Shown in pieces: positions 1-8,242 of a stretch of 64,000 nucleotides of DNA. The position numbers and the translations under genes are program-made. The stretch is from JAEZBP01 sp963832725 (GTDB lineage: Bacteria > Myxococcota_A > Polyangia > Polyangiales > Sandaracinaceae). The notes under the pieces are model-generated. The model made no database searches, was not told where the DNA came from, and worked only from the letters and a program-made list of their open reading frames with translations. Each line of letters begins with the position of its first letter. Position 1 is the first letter of the stretch. Location of the stretch: assembly GCA_963832725.1 (NCBI GenBank), contig CAWHVG010000007.1, forward strand, positions 248,001 to 312,000. Reading direction: 5' to 3'.

Positions 1-884
1 ACCACCTCGGGCGTGCTCGCGCCTTCCAGCCTCGCCACCGTCACAATCACCGCGTCGCCGTGCGGCCCGGACGCGCGATAGAAGCGGTCCTGCGCGCCTT
101 CGAACACGGATGCCACCGAGCCGAGCTCCACCGGCGCGCCGCTCGGGCCCACGCCAATCGGGATGGACGCGATGTCGTCCGGGCCCATCGCCTCCGCCGA
201 CGCGATCACCGTCGTCAGCGTGTGGTCCTGCTCGTAGCGGCCCACCGTCGAGAGCGGGATGGCCGTGCGCACCTTGGCCGCGATGGCCTCCAGGCTCAGG
301 TGCTGCGCGGCGGCCCAATCGGGGTCGACCACGATCTCCATCTCGCGCACGTCGCCGCCGAGCGCGCCGACGCGACCGACGCCGGGTACCCGCGCGATGG
401 CGGGCCGGATGGTCATGTCGGTGAGCTCGCGCAGGTCGCGCGAGTCGATGGGCCCCGAGACGTCGAACGAGAGCACCGGGAAGGACACCGGCGTCAGCCG
501 CTCGACCGTGATGTTCGCGCCCGGTGGGAGCGTCGAGCGGATGTCGCTCATGCTCGACTGCGCGAGCTGGAGCGCACGCCACATGTCGGTGTCGGGCGCG
601 AAGTAGAGCTGCACCTGCGTGCCGCCGCGGATGGTCCGCGAGCGAACCCGCACCACGCCGAGCACCGTGGCCAGCGCCTCCTCGACCGGCTTGGTCACGT
701 TCTGCTCGAAGACCTGCGGCGGCGCGTCGCCCTGCCGGACCACCACCGCGATGCGCGGGAAGGTCAGCTCCGGGTAGACGCCGCTCGGCAGCGTCTGGGC
801 GGCCAGCACGCCGCCAATCGCGGCCACCGCGGCCACCAGGATGACCAGCGAGCGGTTCGAGAGCGCGAAGTCGGCGATCTTCAC
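1..884 (-). CDS. RND efflux permease, N-terminal part (cut by window edge)
   Basis: Inner-membrane pump subunit of a tripartite RND efflux system that drives export with the proton gradient. About 294 residues are present and the C-terminal two thirds lie off the left edge. The N-terminus KIADFALSNRSLVILVAA is the usual cytoplasmic start plus first transmembrane helix. It is followed by the porter-domain signature VYPELTFPRIAVVV and by RTIRGGTQVQLYF, typical of RND porter subdomains. A GTG at 884 is chosen because it directly precedes the conserved KIADF start. The membrane-fusion protein and TolC-like channel lie upstream on the same strand, giving the order channel, adaptor, pump. The substrate (metal or organic) cannot be told from this fragment. 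Confidence 0.88.
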   Translation of the reverse strand, partial: MKIADFALSNRSLVILVAAVAAIGGVLAAQTLPSGVYPELTFPRIAVVVRQGDAPPQVFEQNVTKPVEEALATVLGVVRVRSRTIRGGTQVQLYFAPDTDMWRALQLAQSSMSDIRSTLPPGANITVERLTPVSFPVLSFDVSGPIDSRDLRELTDMTIRPAIARVPGVGRVGALGGDVREMEIVVDPDWAAAQHLSLEAIAAKVRTAIPLSTVGRYEQDHTLTTVIASAEAMGPDDIASIPIGVGPSGAPVELGSVASVFEGAQDRFYRASGPHGDAVIVTVARLEGASTPEV

Positions 885-990
885 GGTCGCTCCTCACCCT
901 CTCTGTCGGGACAGGTCGCCGCGCTCGGCCACGCCTCCTGCGAGGGCGCCGACGCCGTGCGTGTCGTCGCGGGCTCTGTGGTGAGGCGCA

Positions 991-2079
991 TCATTCCTCC
1001 CGCACCTCGATGGCGACGCCGTCCTCGAACGCCGGCACCTCGTCGATCGCCACCCGCGCGCCGGCCTCGACGCCGGAGGCGATCTCGGCCACCCCGTCGA
1101 CACGCCGTCCGACCTCGACCTCGACCACGTGCGCCTGCCCGTCCTGGCAGAGCACCACCTCGGTGCGCGCGCCGCCGCCGTTTCGCACCGCCACCTCGGG
1201 CACGACCACGCCATCGCGCGGCGGCCCCACGTTCACCTCGGCGTCGCCGAGCAAGCCGAGCGGCGGACAGACGTCGTCACACGTGAGTGAGAGCCACACC
1301 TCACCGACGCCGCTGGCCGGATCGACCGCCGGCGAGACCGCGCGCACCGTCGCGGAGAACGCCTGCTCGGGCAGCGCGTCGAAGCGCACCGTGGCCTCCT
1401 GCTCGGCTCGGATCGCCACCAGGTCCGCCGCCGCCGCGCTGGCGGCCAGCTCCAGCGCCGAGGAATCCGCGATCTCCACAATCGGCGTGGCCGGCGTGCC
1501 GTCGACCACCTCGCCACGCCCGCGGAGCAAGTGCACCACCACGCCGTCAATCGGTGAGCGCACGTCCGTCCGCTCCACGCCGTGGCGGGCCGCGTCCAAG
1601 TGCGCGCGGGCCGAAGCCATCAGCGCGTCCGTGCGCGCCTGCTCGGCCTCGGCCGCTTCCAGCGCCTGCCGCGCGTGGATCCCGCGCTCCACCAAGTGCG
1701 CCTCGCGGGTCGCCGCCGCCTCCGCCGCCGTGTGCGCCGCGTTGGCCTCGGCCAGCGTCGCCTGCGCCTCCCGCACCACGTCGCGGGACACGCGAGGCTC
1801 CACCTCGGCAATCACGTCGCCCTGGGCCACGTGGTCACCGACCCGGAGCGCCACCCGATCGAGCCGCCCCGCCACCTCGGCCGAGACGATCGCGTGATGC
1901 TCGGGCGCCGCCGCCACGGTGCCGCGGAGCGTGCGCGTGTCGGCGAACGAGCGCGCCTCGGCCACCGCGCACCGCGTCGCGATCGGATGCTCCTCTTCCG
2001 GCGCCTCTTCGCCGCCGCCGCATCCCGAAAGCGCCGCCATCGACAACGCGGCCCACACCACACCGACTCGCGCTCTCAT
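991..2079 (-). CDS. RND efflux periplasmic adaptor (HlyD/MFP family) lipoprotein
   Basis: Periplasmic membrane-fusion subunit linking the RND pump to the TolC-like channel; about 362 residues, normal for the family. It starts with MRARVGVVWAALSMAALSGC, a signal peptide ending in a lipobox (LSGC), so it is probably a lipoprotein. Next come a lipoyl-like half-motif (GRLDRVALRVGDHVAQGDVI), an Ala/Glu-rich alpha hairpin, the second half-motif (RSPIDGVVVHLLRGRGEVV), a beta-barrel segment and a membrane-proximal domain ending near EIASGVEAGARVAI. The reading frame is open upstream into the channel gene, so automatic calling would join the two. The lipoprotein signal at 2079 argues for a separate protein. 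The pump gene follows 106 bp downstream. Confidence 0.85.
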   Translation of the reverse strand: MRARVGVVWAALSMAALSGCGGGEEAPEEEHPIATRCAVAEARSFADTRTLRGTVAAAPEHHAIVSAEVAGRLDRVALRVGDHVAQGDVIAEVEPRVSRDVVREAQATLAEANAAHTAAEAAATREAHLVERGIHARQALEAAEAEQARTDALMASARAHLDAARHGVERTDVRSPIDGVVVHLLRGRGEVVDGTPATPIVEIADSSALELAASAAAADLVAIRAEQEATVRFDALPEQAFSATVRAVSPAVDPASGVGEVWLSLTCDDVCPPLGLLGDAEVNVGPPRDGVVVPEVAVRNGGGARTEVVLCQDGQAHVVEVEVGRRVDGVAEIASGVEAGARVAIDEVPAFEDGVAIEVREE

Positions 2080-2222
2080 CCACCGCCTCTGTTCCTCGCA
2101 ATCCCTCGCGCCGCGGCCGGGAAGGTCGACCGTCGTCTCCGGCGACGCCCCGCGCGTGACGGCGTCAGGTTCGAAGCGGCCGGCGACCCGCGCGCCGCTC
2201 TCGCCGCGACCAGTGTCTCTCG

Positions 2223-2367
2223 GGCCGCGTGCTGCATCCGCGCGTAGGCCAACGCCCGCCGCGCCGGGGACGTGGCCGGTCGACGCGGCGCGCGCTCGGT
2301 TCCGGATTCGAGCCTTCACAACGCCTCTCCGGCCGCGTGCTGCATCCGCGCGTAGGCCAACGCCCGC
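2223..2367. repeat. 37-bp perfect direct repeat at the TolC/adaptor junction
   Basis: Two identical 37-bp copies lie at 2223-2259 and 2331-2367, 108 bp apart. The right copy encodes the C-terminal RALAYARMQHA of the channel protein. The left copy lies past the proposed stop codon, in the spacer before the adaptor gene. The spacing is a multiple of three, so both copies are read in the same frame. A local duplication of the 3' end of the channel gene is the simplest reading; an assembly artefact is possible. Confidence 0.9.
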
Positions 2368-3528
2368 TGCGCTCGCGCCGCGAATCTCGGCCGCTCGCGC
2401 CACCGAGTAGGCCTGCTCCGCCGCGAGCGCGCCCGTCAGATCGAGCCCGCCACTCCGGTAGGCCTCGTCGGAGAGCTCCGCCGCCTCGCGCGAGGCCGGC
2501 AGGACCTCTTCTTCTTGCGCCGCGGCGCGCTGCACGGCGGCGATGTACTCGGCCCGCGCGGCCACCAGCGCCGCCCGCAGATCGATGCCGACCGCCTCGT
2601 GCGCCGACTGCGCCGCGCTGCGCGCCGTCTCCGCGCGCGAGATCCGCGGCTCGTCGAAGATCGGCACCTGCATGCTCAGGATCACGCGGACGTCGTGGAT
2701 GTTGTTCGAGCGGCCCCACCAGTCCTGCACGGAGAGCCCGAGGTTCGGCCACCGCGTCCGGTGCGCCTGCTCCACCACCGCGTCCGCCGCCGCCACCGTG
2801 GCCCCGGAACGGCTCGCGAGCGGGTGGTTGGCCACGAGCCGCGACACCGACGAGAGCGCCGGCGCGCGACCGCCGAGCTCCGGATCGCCGGACGGTACGA
2901 TGCTCTGGCCCGCTTCCCGGCCCAGCAACCCGGCCAGCCGCGCCGCCGCTGCGTCTCGGAGCGACGTCAACGCCGATTGCTCTCCTCGGGCGCGGCTCAC
3001 GTCGGCTTGGGCGCGCAGCACGTCGAGCCGTGTCCCCGCGCCTTCGTCGAAGCGCCCCGTCGCCGCATCCGCCAAGCGCTCGCGCCGGGCCACGTCCTCG
3101 GCCGCCAGCTCCACGCGTTGCTGGGCCAGCCAGAGCTGCGTCCAGGCCGTGCGGACCGCCAGCGCCGCGTCGAGGCGCGCCACCTCGATGCCGGCCCGCG
3201 CCACTCGCGCCTGCGCCTCGGCCGCGCCGACCGCCGCGCCGAGCTGCCCGAAGACCGGGAGGCTCACGAAGAAGGTCGCGATGAGGTTGTACGAGACGCT
3301 GGCGCCCACTCCGAGCGTGGGGTCGGGCAGGATCCCCGCCACCTCCACGTCGCGGTCCGCCACGGCGGCGCGCGCGGCGCTCACGAGCACGGTCGGTGCC
3401 GCCTCGTGCGCCTCGTGCAGCGCGTCGGCGAGCGTCAGGGATTGTTCCTGCGCGGCTGCCGGCCGGGCGAAGCCGGCGATGGCGAGCGTCAGAATCGCGG
3501 CTCGAAGCACGCCGAAGACATGTCGCAC
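2316..3528 (-). CDS. TolC/CzcC-like outer-membrane efflux channel (frameshifted near its C-terminus)
   Basis: Outer-membrane channel of the RND system. A signal peptide (LRAAILTLAIAGFARPAAAQ) precedes two outer-membrane-efflux repeats. These contain QPVLP-like pore segments, long Ala/Arg/Glu-rich helices and a second-half start at VPIFDEPRISRAET. The expected C-terminus, RALAYARMQHAAGEAL then TGA at 2316-2318, is in another frame, so a one-base indel lies near 2370-2385. Without correction the frame reads through into the adaptor as one 861-residue ORF. Corrected length is about 400 residues, normal for CzcC-like proteins. A GTG at 3528 is preferred to an ATG at 3576 because AAGG precedes it and it gives a compact signal peptide. 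The start is not certain. Confidence 0.78.
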
Positions 3529-3740
3529 CCGCCTTAACCGCAACCTAATCTCGCGCCGAGCGCCGGCGGATTCCATGCAATCGTGCCTCTCGAGCGCGGT
3601 GGGGCCTCGGCAATTCGCGAGCCGCGTGTACGTCAGCGGTCCGTACGAGCGGCGCGAAGCCTCTTCAGCGGACTGTTAGGCCCTCGTTAGGTCGACCGTC
3701 CCATGCTCCGGCTCCTTTCGAACGACGAGGAGCGAATCCC

Positions 3741-4276
3741 ATGAAGACAGCCCAGACCATCGCCTCCTGGACCCGCGCCATCGCGGCGACGGCCCTCATC
3801 GCCGGCTGCGGCGGCCCGCAGTCGACTCACGGCGCCGTCACCGACCAGCAGGCCCAGGACGTGGCGCTCCAGCACGTCCCCGGCGCGAGCGTCGTGCGCG
3901 TCGAGCACGAAGGGCAGAGCCCGAACGCCGTCATCGAGGTCGTCGTCCGCCGCCAGGATGGGACGTTGGCCGCCGTCGAAGTCGACGGCCAGAGCGGCGC
4001 CTTCCTCAGCGTCGAAGCCGAAGACGACGACGATGACCGAGACGGCGAGGTCGACGAGCACGAAGGGCACGCGGACCAGGACGGCGAGGTCGACGAGCAC
4101 GAAGGCCATGCCGACCAGGACGGCGAGGTCGACGAGCATGAAGGCCATGCCGACCAGGACGGCGAGGTCGACGAGCACGAAGGCCAAGCGACGAGGACGG
4201 TGAGGTCGACGAGCACGAAGGCCACGCGGACCAGGACGGCGAGGTCGACGAGCACCCGGCGCAGCCCCATTCGTGA
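3741..4276 (+). CDS. PepSY-domain lipoprotein with acidic/His tandem repeat (frameshifted)
   Basis: Predicted periplasmic lipoprotein. The signal peptide ends ATALIAGC (lipobox). One PepSY-like domain follows at about residues 30-95 (VTDQQAQDVALQHVPGASVV, then GQSPNAVIEVVV and the DGQSGAFLSVE ending). PepSY domains are usually inhibitory or ligand-binding modules outside the cytoplasm. The rest is a repeat of the 13-residue unit DGEVDEHEGHADQ, rich in Asp, Glu and His. Repeat spacing falls from 39 to 38 bp near 4158-4196, showing a single-base loss. Restoring it gives a stop (TGA, 4274-4276) after HPAQPHS. GGAG lies upstream of the ATG. It converges on the adjacent sensor kinase gene. A metal- or cation-sensing role is an inference from composition and neighbours. 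Confidence 0.8.
4041..4260 (+). repeat. 39-bp tandem repeat, six units, inside the PepSY lipoprotein gene
   Basis: Units beginning GACGGCGAGG or GACGGTGAGG start at 4041, 4080, 4119, 4158, 4196 and 4235. All intervals are 39 bp except one of 38 bp (4158 to 4196), which pinpoints a one-base deletion. Each unit codes for 13 residues with core DGEVDEHEGH. The near identity of the units suggests recent expansion or gene conversion. Confidence 0.93.
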
Positions 4277-4357
4277 GGGGCCGGGTCGCGAGGCCGTGAG
4301 CCGCCTGCGGGCTGGGCTCGACCGGTTCGCGCTCCGAGCGCCCGCCAGGCGTGCGGT

Positions 4358-5671
4358 TCACTTCTCGGCGGACTGAAAGCGCGGGAGCTCGATCTCCAGC
4401 CGCGCTCCCTCGGCGCCGTCCACGAACGCGGCGCTTCCGCCGTGGACCTTCGCGATGTGCGCCACCAAGGCCAAGCCGAGACCGTGGCCGGCGCGGGCGC
4501 GGGCGCTGGGGTCGCGGTAGAAGTGCTCGAAGACGCGCTCGCGCAGCTCGGGCGCGACGCCGGGGCCCTCGTCGTCAATCTGCACGACGAGGCGCTCTCC
4601 TCGGGAGAGCACCCGCACGCTCACGGGGCCGGTCGAGAACTTCAGCGCGTTGTCGACGCCGTTGCGGATCAGCGAGGCCAAGAGCGCGTGATCACCCCGC
4701 ACCAGCGCGTCGTCTTCCGGCAGCTCGAGCGTCAGGCGCTCCCGGTCGCGTTGCTCGGCCAGGTCTTCGACCACGTCGATCAGCGAGACCAGCTCGTCGA
4801 CGGGGCCCGAAGCCGGGGTGGCCAAGGCCAAGAGCCGCTCGACCAGCGCGGCCATGGCGGCGACCCGGTCGTGGAAGCGCGACAGCTCGCTTTCGAAGAC
4901 GTCGGGCGCGGGCGGCTCCTCTTGCAGCAGCTCCAGCTCGCCGAGGATCTTGGTCAGCGGCGTGCGCAGCTCGTGGGCGGCGTCCGAGGCGAAGCGGCGC
5001 GCCCGCGAGAGCTCGGCGTCCAGCCGTGAGAGCAGAGTCTCGATGGCGCCGCTGACCGCGTCGACCTCGGCGATGCCCGAGGGCGGCGGGAGGCGGACGG
5101 TGGAGGGCTCGGCGACGTCGCCCACCAGGAGCGCGCGCCGCAATCGCGAGAGCGGCAGCGCAGCCCAGCGCGCGGCCGCGCCTCCGCCCAACGCCGCCAG
5201 GATCAACGCGAGCAGGAGGGCGACGCCAGCGGCAGCCAAGAAGGGCCCGCGGTAGGCGTCGGCGCGCTCGGGGCCGGCAATCCACACGCGCTCGCCGGGA
5301 GCCAGCGTCCGGTCGGAGGTGCACACACGATAGGGCTCGTCGGCGTCGACGTCGGCGCAACCGCGCTCCGGACGCGCCGCGATCGTCGCGTCGCCAATCT
5401 CGGTGTCGTCGAGCACGATGAGCGCTCGCATCCCGCGCACGCTGAGCTCGCGGATCTCCTCGGCCAGCTCGTCGGCGGGCGGGCTCTCCTCGACCTCCGT
5501 GGCCAGGAGGTTGGCGGCGCCGACCATCGACGCGCGCTCCTCGCGCTTCACGGCGCGGTACGCGAGGCCGGTGGTCACGGCGACGGAGGCGGCCGACGCG
5601 ATCATCGCCGCGCCGATGGACACCGCCGCCAGGCGGCGGGCGAGCGAGCGTTCAGGCTTCGCTGGCCGCAT
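4358..5671 (-). CDS. Membrane sensor histidine kinase (HAMP-HisKA-HATPase)
   Basis: Inner-membrane sensor of a two-component system, about 437 residues. It has a first transmembrane helix (AAVSIGAAMIASAASVAVTT), a short periplasmic sensor with two Cys, a second helix (FLAAAGVALLLALILAAL) and a HAMP-like linker. HisKA follows with H-box SDAAHELRTPLTKI. The ATPase domain has an N-box (IRNGVDNALKFS), G1 (DDEGPGV), an F-box region (FEHFYRD) and G2 (GHGLGLAL). All catalytic boxes are present. The start overlaps the end of the response regulator gene by about 20 bp, so the two are cotranscribed and probably coupled. An upstream ATG at 5689 is an alternative. The signal is unknown; the adjacent PepSY lipoprotein is a possible accessory. 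Confidence 0.92.
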   Translation of the reverse strand: MRPAKPERSLARRLAAVSIGAAMIASAASVAVTTGLAYRAVKREERASMVGAANLLATEVEESPPADELAEEIRELSVRGMRALIVLDDTEIGDATIAARPERGCADVDADEPYRVCTSDRTLAPGERVWIAGPERADAYRGPFLAAAGVALLLALILAALGGGAAARWAALPLSRLRRALLVGDVAEPSTVRLPPPSGIAEVDAVSGAIETLLSRLDAELSRARRFASDAAHELRTPLTKILGELELLQEEPPAPDVFESELSRFHDRVAAMAALVERLLALATPASGPVDELVSLIDVVEDLAEQRDRERLTLELPEDDALVRGDHALLASLIRNGVDNALKFSTGPVSVRVLSRGERLVVQIDDEGPGVAPELRERVFEHFYRDPSARARAGHGLGLALVAHIAKVHGGSAAFVDGAEGARLEIELPRFQSAEK

Positions 5672-6329
5672 CGCCTTCGCCGATGGCATAGCCTTCGCCG
5701 CGGACCGTGCGCACCACTCGCTTGCCGAGCTTGCGGCGGATGCGCGTGATCAGGACGTCGAGCGACGCGCTGTGGGCCTCGGTGACGTCGCCCCACACCT
5801 GCTCGAGCAGCCGGGCGCGCTGCACCACCCGGCCGTCGGCGCCGGCGATGGTCTCCAGGATGGCCCACTCCTTGGCGGTCAGCTCCACGCGCGCCCCGGC
5901 CCGACGAGCCTGACGGGCCCCGAGCTCGAGATCGACGTCGCCGATCTGCCGCACCACCTCGGGCGGCCAATCCCGGCGTCGCCCCAGCGCCCGCACCCGC
6001 GCCCGCAGCTCGGCGACGGCGAAGGGCTTGGGCAAGAAGTCGTCCGCGCCGGCGTCCAGCCCCTCGACGCGGTGGCCCACATCGCCCTGTGCAGTCAGCA
6101 AGAGAATCGGGACGTTCTGCCCGCGCTGCCGCCAGTGCCGGCACAAATCCACGCCCGAACCGTCCGGCAACCCCACGTCGAGCACGACCACGTCGGGATC
6201 CGCAATCGCGAGCTGCATCGTCGCGTCCGCGACCGAGCCGCTCAGCTCGACCGCGTGACCGTCCCGCGAGAGCGCGCGCTCCAACAGATCGGCCAGCTCC
6301 GGATCGTCGTCTACGACCAGGATCCGCAA
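5652..6329 (-). CDS. OmpR/PhoB-family response regulator
   Basis: DNA-binding partner of the downstream histidine kinase; 225 residues, the family's normal size. The receiver domain (residues 1-115) has acidic residues in VVDDDPE, the phospho-acceptor Asp in VVVLDVGLPDGSG, the Thr in ILLLTAQ and the Lys in LPKPF. The C-terminal winged-helix domain (about 130-220) has VELTAKEWAILETIAGADG and the recognition-helix region SASLDVLITRIRRKL followed by VRTVRGEGYAI, typical of the OmpR group. It is the first gene of the pair and overlaps the kinase start. Targets are unknown; the nearby RND efflux genes are plausible but no operator was identified. Confidence 0.94.
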   Translation of the reverse strand: MRILVVDDDPELADLLERALSRDGHAVELSGSVADATMQLAIADPDVVVLDVGLPDGSGVDLCRHWRQRGQNVPILLLTAQGDVGHRVEGLDAGADDFLPKPFAVAELRARVRALGRRRDWPPEVVRQIGDVDLELGARQARRAGARVELTAKEWAILETIAGADGRVVQRARLLEQVWGDVTEAHSASLDVLITRIRRKLGKRVVRTVRGEGYAIGEGDAASEA

Positions 6330-6486
6330 CGCTCGCTCCAGGGCAGAGGCATCCCCGAGGTGTCGTCGCGCCGAGCCTTCGGGTCAAGTCGGGATGGTCC
6401 AGCGCACACCTCGGCGGCGCCGCGTGAGCAGCCACGTCCGTGGCGACGCCGGAGCACCAAGGGCCTCGTTTCGCGAGAGGGACCAT

Positions 6487-6506
6487 GTCCGCGCCGCGTC
6501 GCGGAC
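6487..6506 (-). terminator. Possible hairpin after the aceF stop
   Basis: A 7-bp perfect stem (GTCCGCG / CGCGGAC) with a 6-base loop lies 15 bp beyond the aceF stop codon. No T-run follows on the transcribed strand, so intrinsic termination is only a guess. Short GC stems are frequent by chance at this base composition. Confidence 0.2.
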
Positions 6507-6521
6507 GTCGCGGTGATGCCT

Positions 6522-8085
6522 TCAGCCGATCAGGCGGAGCGGCTCTTCCAGCGCCCGGCAGATCCAGCGCAGGAAGCGGGCGGCGTCGGCGCCGTCCACC
6601 GCGCGGTGGTCGTAGGCGAGCGAGAGCGGGAGGATCCGGCGGGCGACGAAGGTCTCGTCGCTCGGCACCGGGCGCGGCACCTCTTCACGGTGCACCGGGA
6701 GCGTTCGCGCGCGGCCGACGCCGAGGATGGCGACCTGTGGCCAGCCGACGATCGGCGTGAAGGTGGTGGTCCCCAACCCGCCGAGGTTGGTGATGGTGAA
6801 GCTCGCGCCCTCGAGCTCGTCGGCGCGGAGCGCGCGGTCGCGGGCCCGCTCGGCGAGATCGGCCAGCTCGGCGCCGATCTCCAAGAGCCCTTTCTTCGCA
6901 GCGTCGCGGACGACCGGCACGAGCAGCCCGTGATCGGTGTCGACGGCCACGCCGATGATCGCGTCGTGGCGCAGGACGAGCTCGTTCGCCTCGGCGTCCA
7001 CGGCCGCGTTGAAGTGCGAGAAGCGCGTCAGCGCCCGCGCCACGACGGCGACGAGGATGGCGGTCAGGGTGAGGTGCTCGCCCTCGTCGGCCCCGAAGCG
7101 GTGGCGGAAGCCTTCGAGCTCTGTGATGTCGGCCCGATCGCCCTGCGTGACCCGCGGCACCTCGGACCACGAGCGGGCGACGTGCTCGGCGACGGCGCGG
7201 CGAACGCGGTCGAAGGGCACGCGCTCGAATCTCGCCGAAGCGCGACAGATCGGGCAGGCGCGGCCGCCGAGGCTCGGGCTCGGGGGGACGGCGCGCGAGG
7301 GCCTCGAGCTGATGGCGGACGTGGCTCTTCACGTCCCCTTCGCTCACTCGGCCGCCGTGGCCCGTGGCCGCGACGAGGGTGATATCCACGCCGAGCTCGC
7401 GGGCGAGCTGTCGCACGGCCGGTGAAGCGGCCGCCTGGAGCAGGTGCGGCGCCGACTCGATGCGCTCCGAGGGAGGCCGGGTCGATGCGGGCTCCTCCGC
7501 CGCGACGCCGTGCGACCCGGTCCGACCGTTCGACTTTCCGGCGCCCCCTCGCGCGCCGCGATCCCCTCGCGCCTCTCTCCGCTGCCGGCCGTCGCCAGCT
7601 TCACGCTGCGGGCGCTCTGCTCTTCCCGTCTCGGCGCGCGCCTCGTCGTGCTCACGACCGCCCGCGTCGCCCCCGGGCTCTCGCTCCTCGCTTCGCGTCT
7701 CGGTCCCGTCTCCAGCCTCGTCCGCTCCACCATCCCCCCGCGTAGTGGCGCCGGCGCGCGCCTCGCCGCCCTCTTTGGGCTCGCCCGGGCGCGCTCCTTC
7801 CGCGGGCTCCCCCGATCGCGACTCGGCATCGCGTTCCCGATCGCCGGCGTCGCCCTCCGAGGAGAGCTCCAACAGCGCCTGTCCGGCATGGACCTCGTCG
7901 CCTTGGGCAACCATGACGCGCTCCACCACGCCACTCTCGGGCGAGGGGACCTCCGCCGTCGCCTTGTCGGTCTCGAGCTCGAGGATCGGCTGGCCTCGAT
8001 CGACGTGATCGCCCTCGTGCACCAGCACCTCGAGCACGACGCCCGTGGCTTTTGCCTCGCCCAGCTCCGGAAGCGTGACCTCCAT
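6522..8085 (-). CDS. aceF: Pyruvate dehydrogenase E2, dihydrolipoamide acetyltransferase (one frameshift)
   Basis: E2 core of the pyruvate dehydrogenase complex; it transfers acetyl groups from E1 to CoA through a lipoyl arm. Domains: one N-terminal lipoyl domain (residues 1-77, lipoyl-lysine in ELETDKATAEV), a linker of about 125 residues rich in Arg, Glu, Gly and Asp, a peripheral-subunit-binding domain (ASPAVRQLARELGVDI then GHGGRVSEGDV) and the catalytic acyltransferase domain with the active-site motif DHRAVDG near the end. The catalytic domain is in another frame from the N-terminal part. The break is near 7220-7235, where EIERVPFDRVR is expected. AceE is immediately upstream, 157 bp away, so the pair form an operon. 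No lipoamide dehydrogenase gene is in the window. The charged linker is unlike the usual Ala/Pro type. Confidence 0.9.
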
Positions 8086-8242
8086 CGTTCTCTCCTCTCT
8101 CGCGTTTGAATCTCTCGTCGAATCGCGCTTCCGATCGGTCTGAGGCCGACGGGATGGCCTTCGGAGCTTCCCCGCCCCAGTCGCGACTCCCGTCTCGACT
8201 CCGGTCCTCGCCCTCGCTACACGATTTCGCCCCCAATTCGGC

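Noticed and set aside
2331..2360. tRNA-like GGTTC...ATTCGAGCC near 2290-2320
   Set aside because: No matching acceptor or anticodon stems. It lies in a gene spacer made by the duplication.
991..3576. A single 861-residue channel-adaptor fusion protein
   Set aside because: The adaptor part starts with its own lipoprotein signal at 2079, and the expected end of the channel (RALAYARMQHAAGEAL, then TGA) is present in another frame. A one-base error explains the continuous frame.
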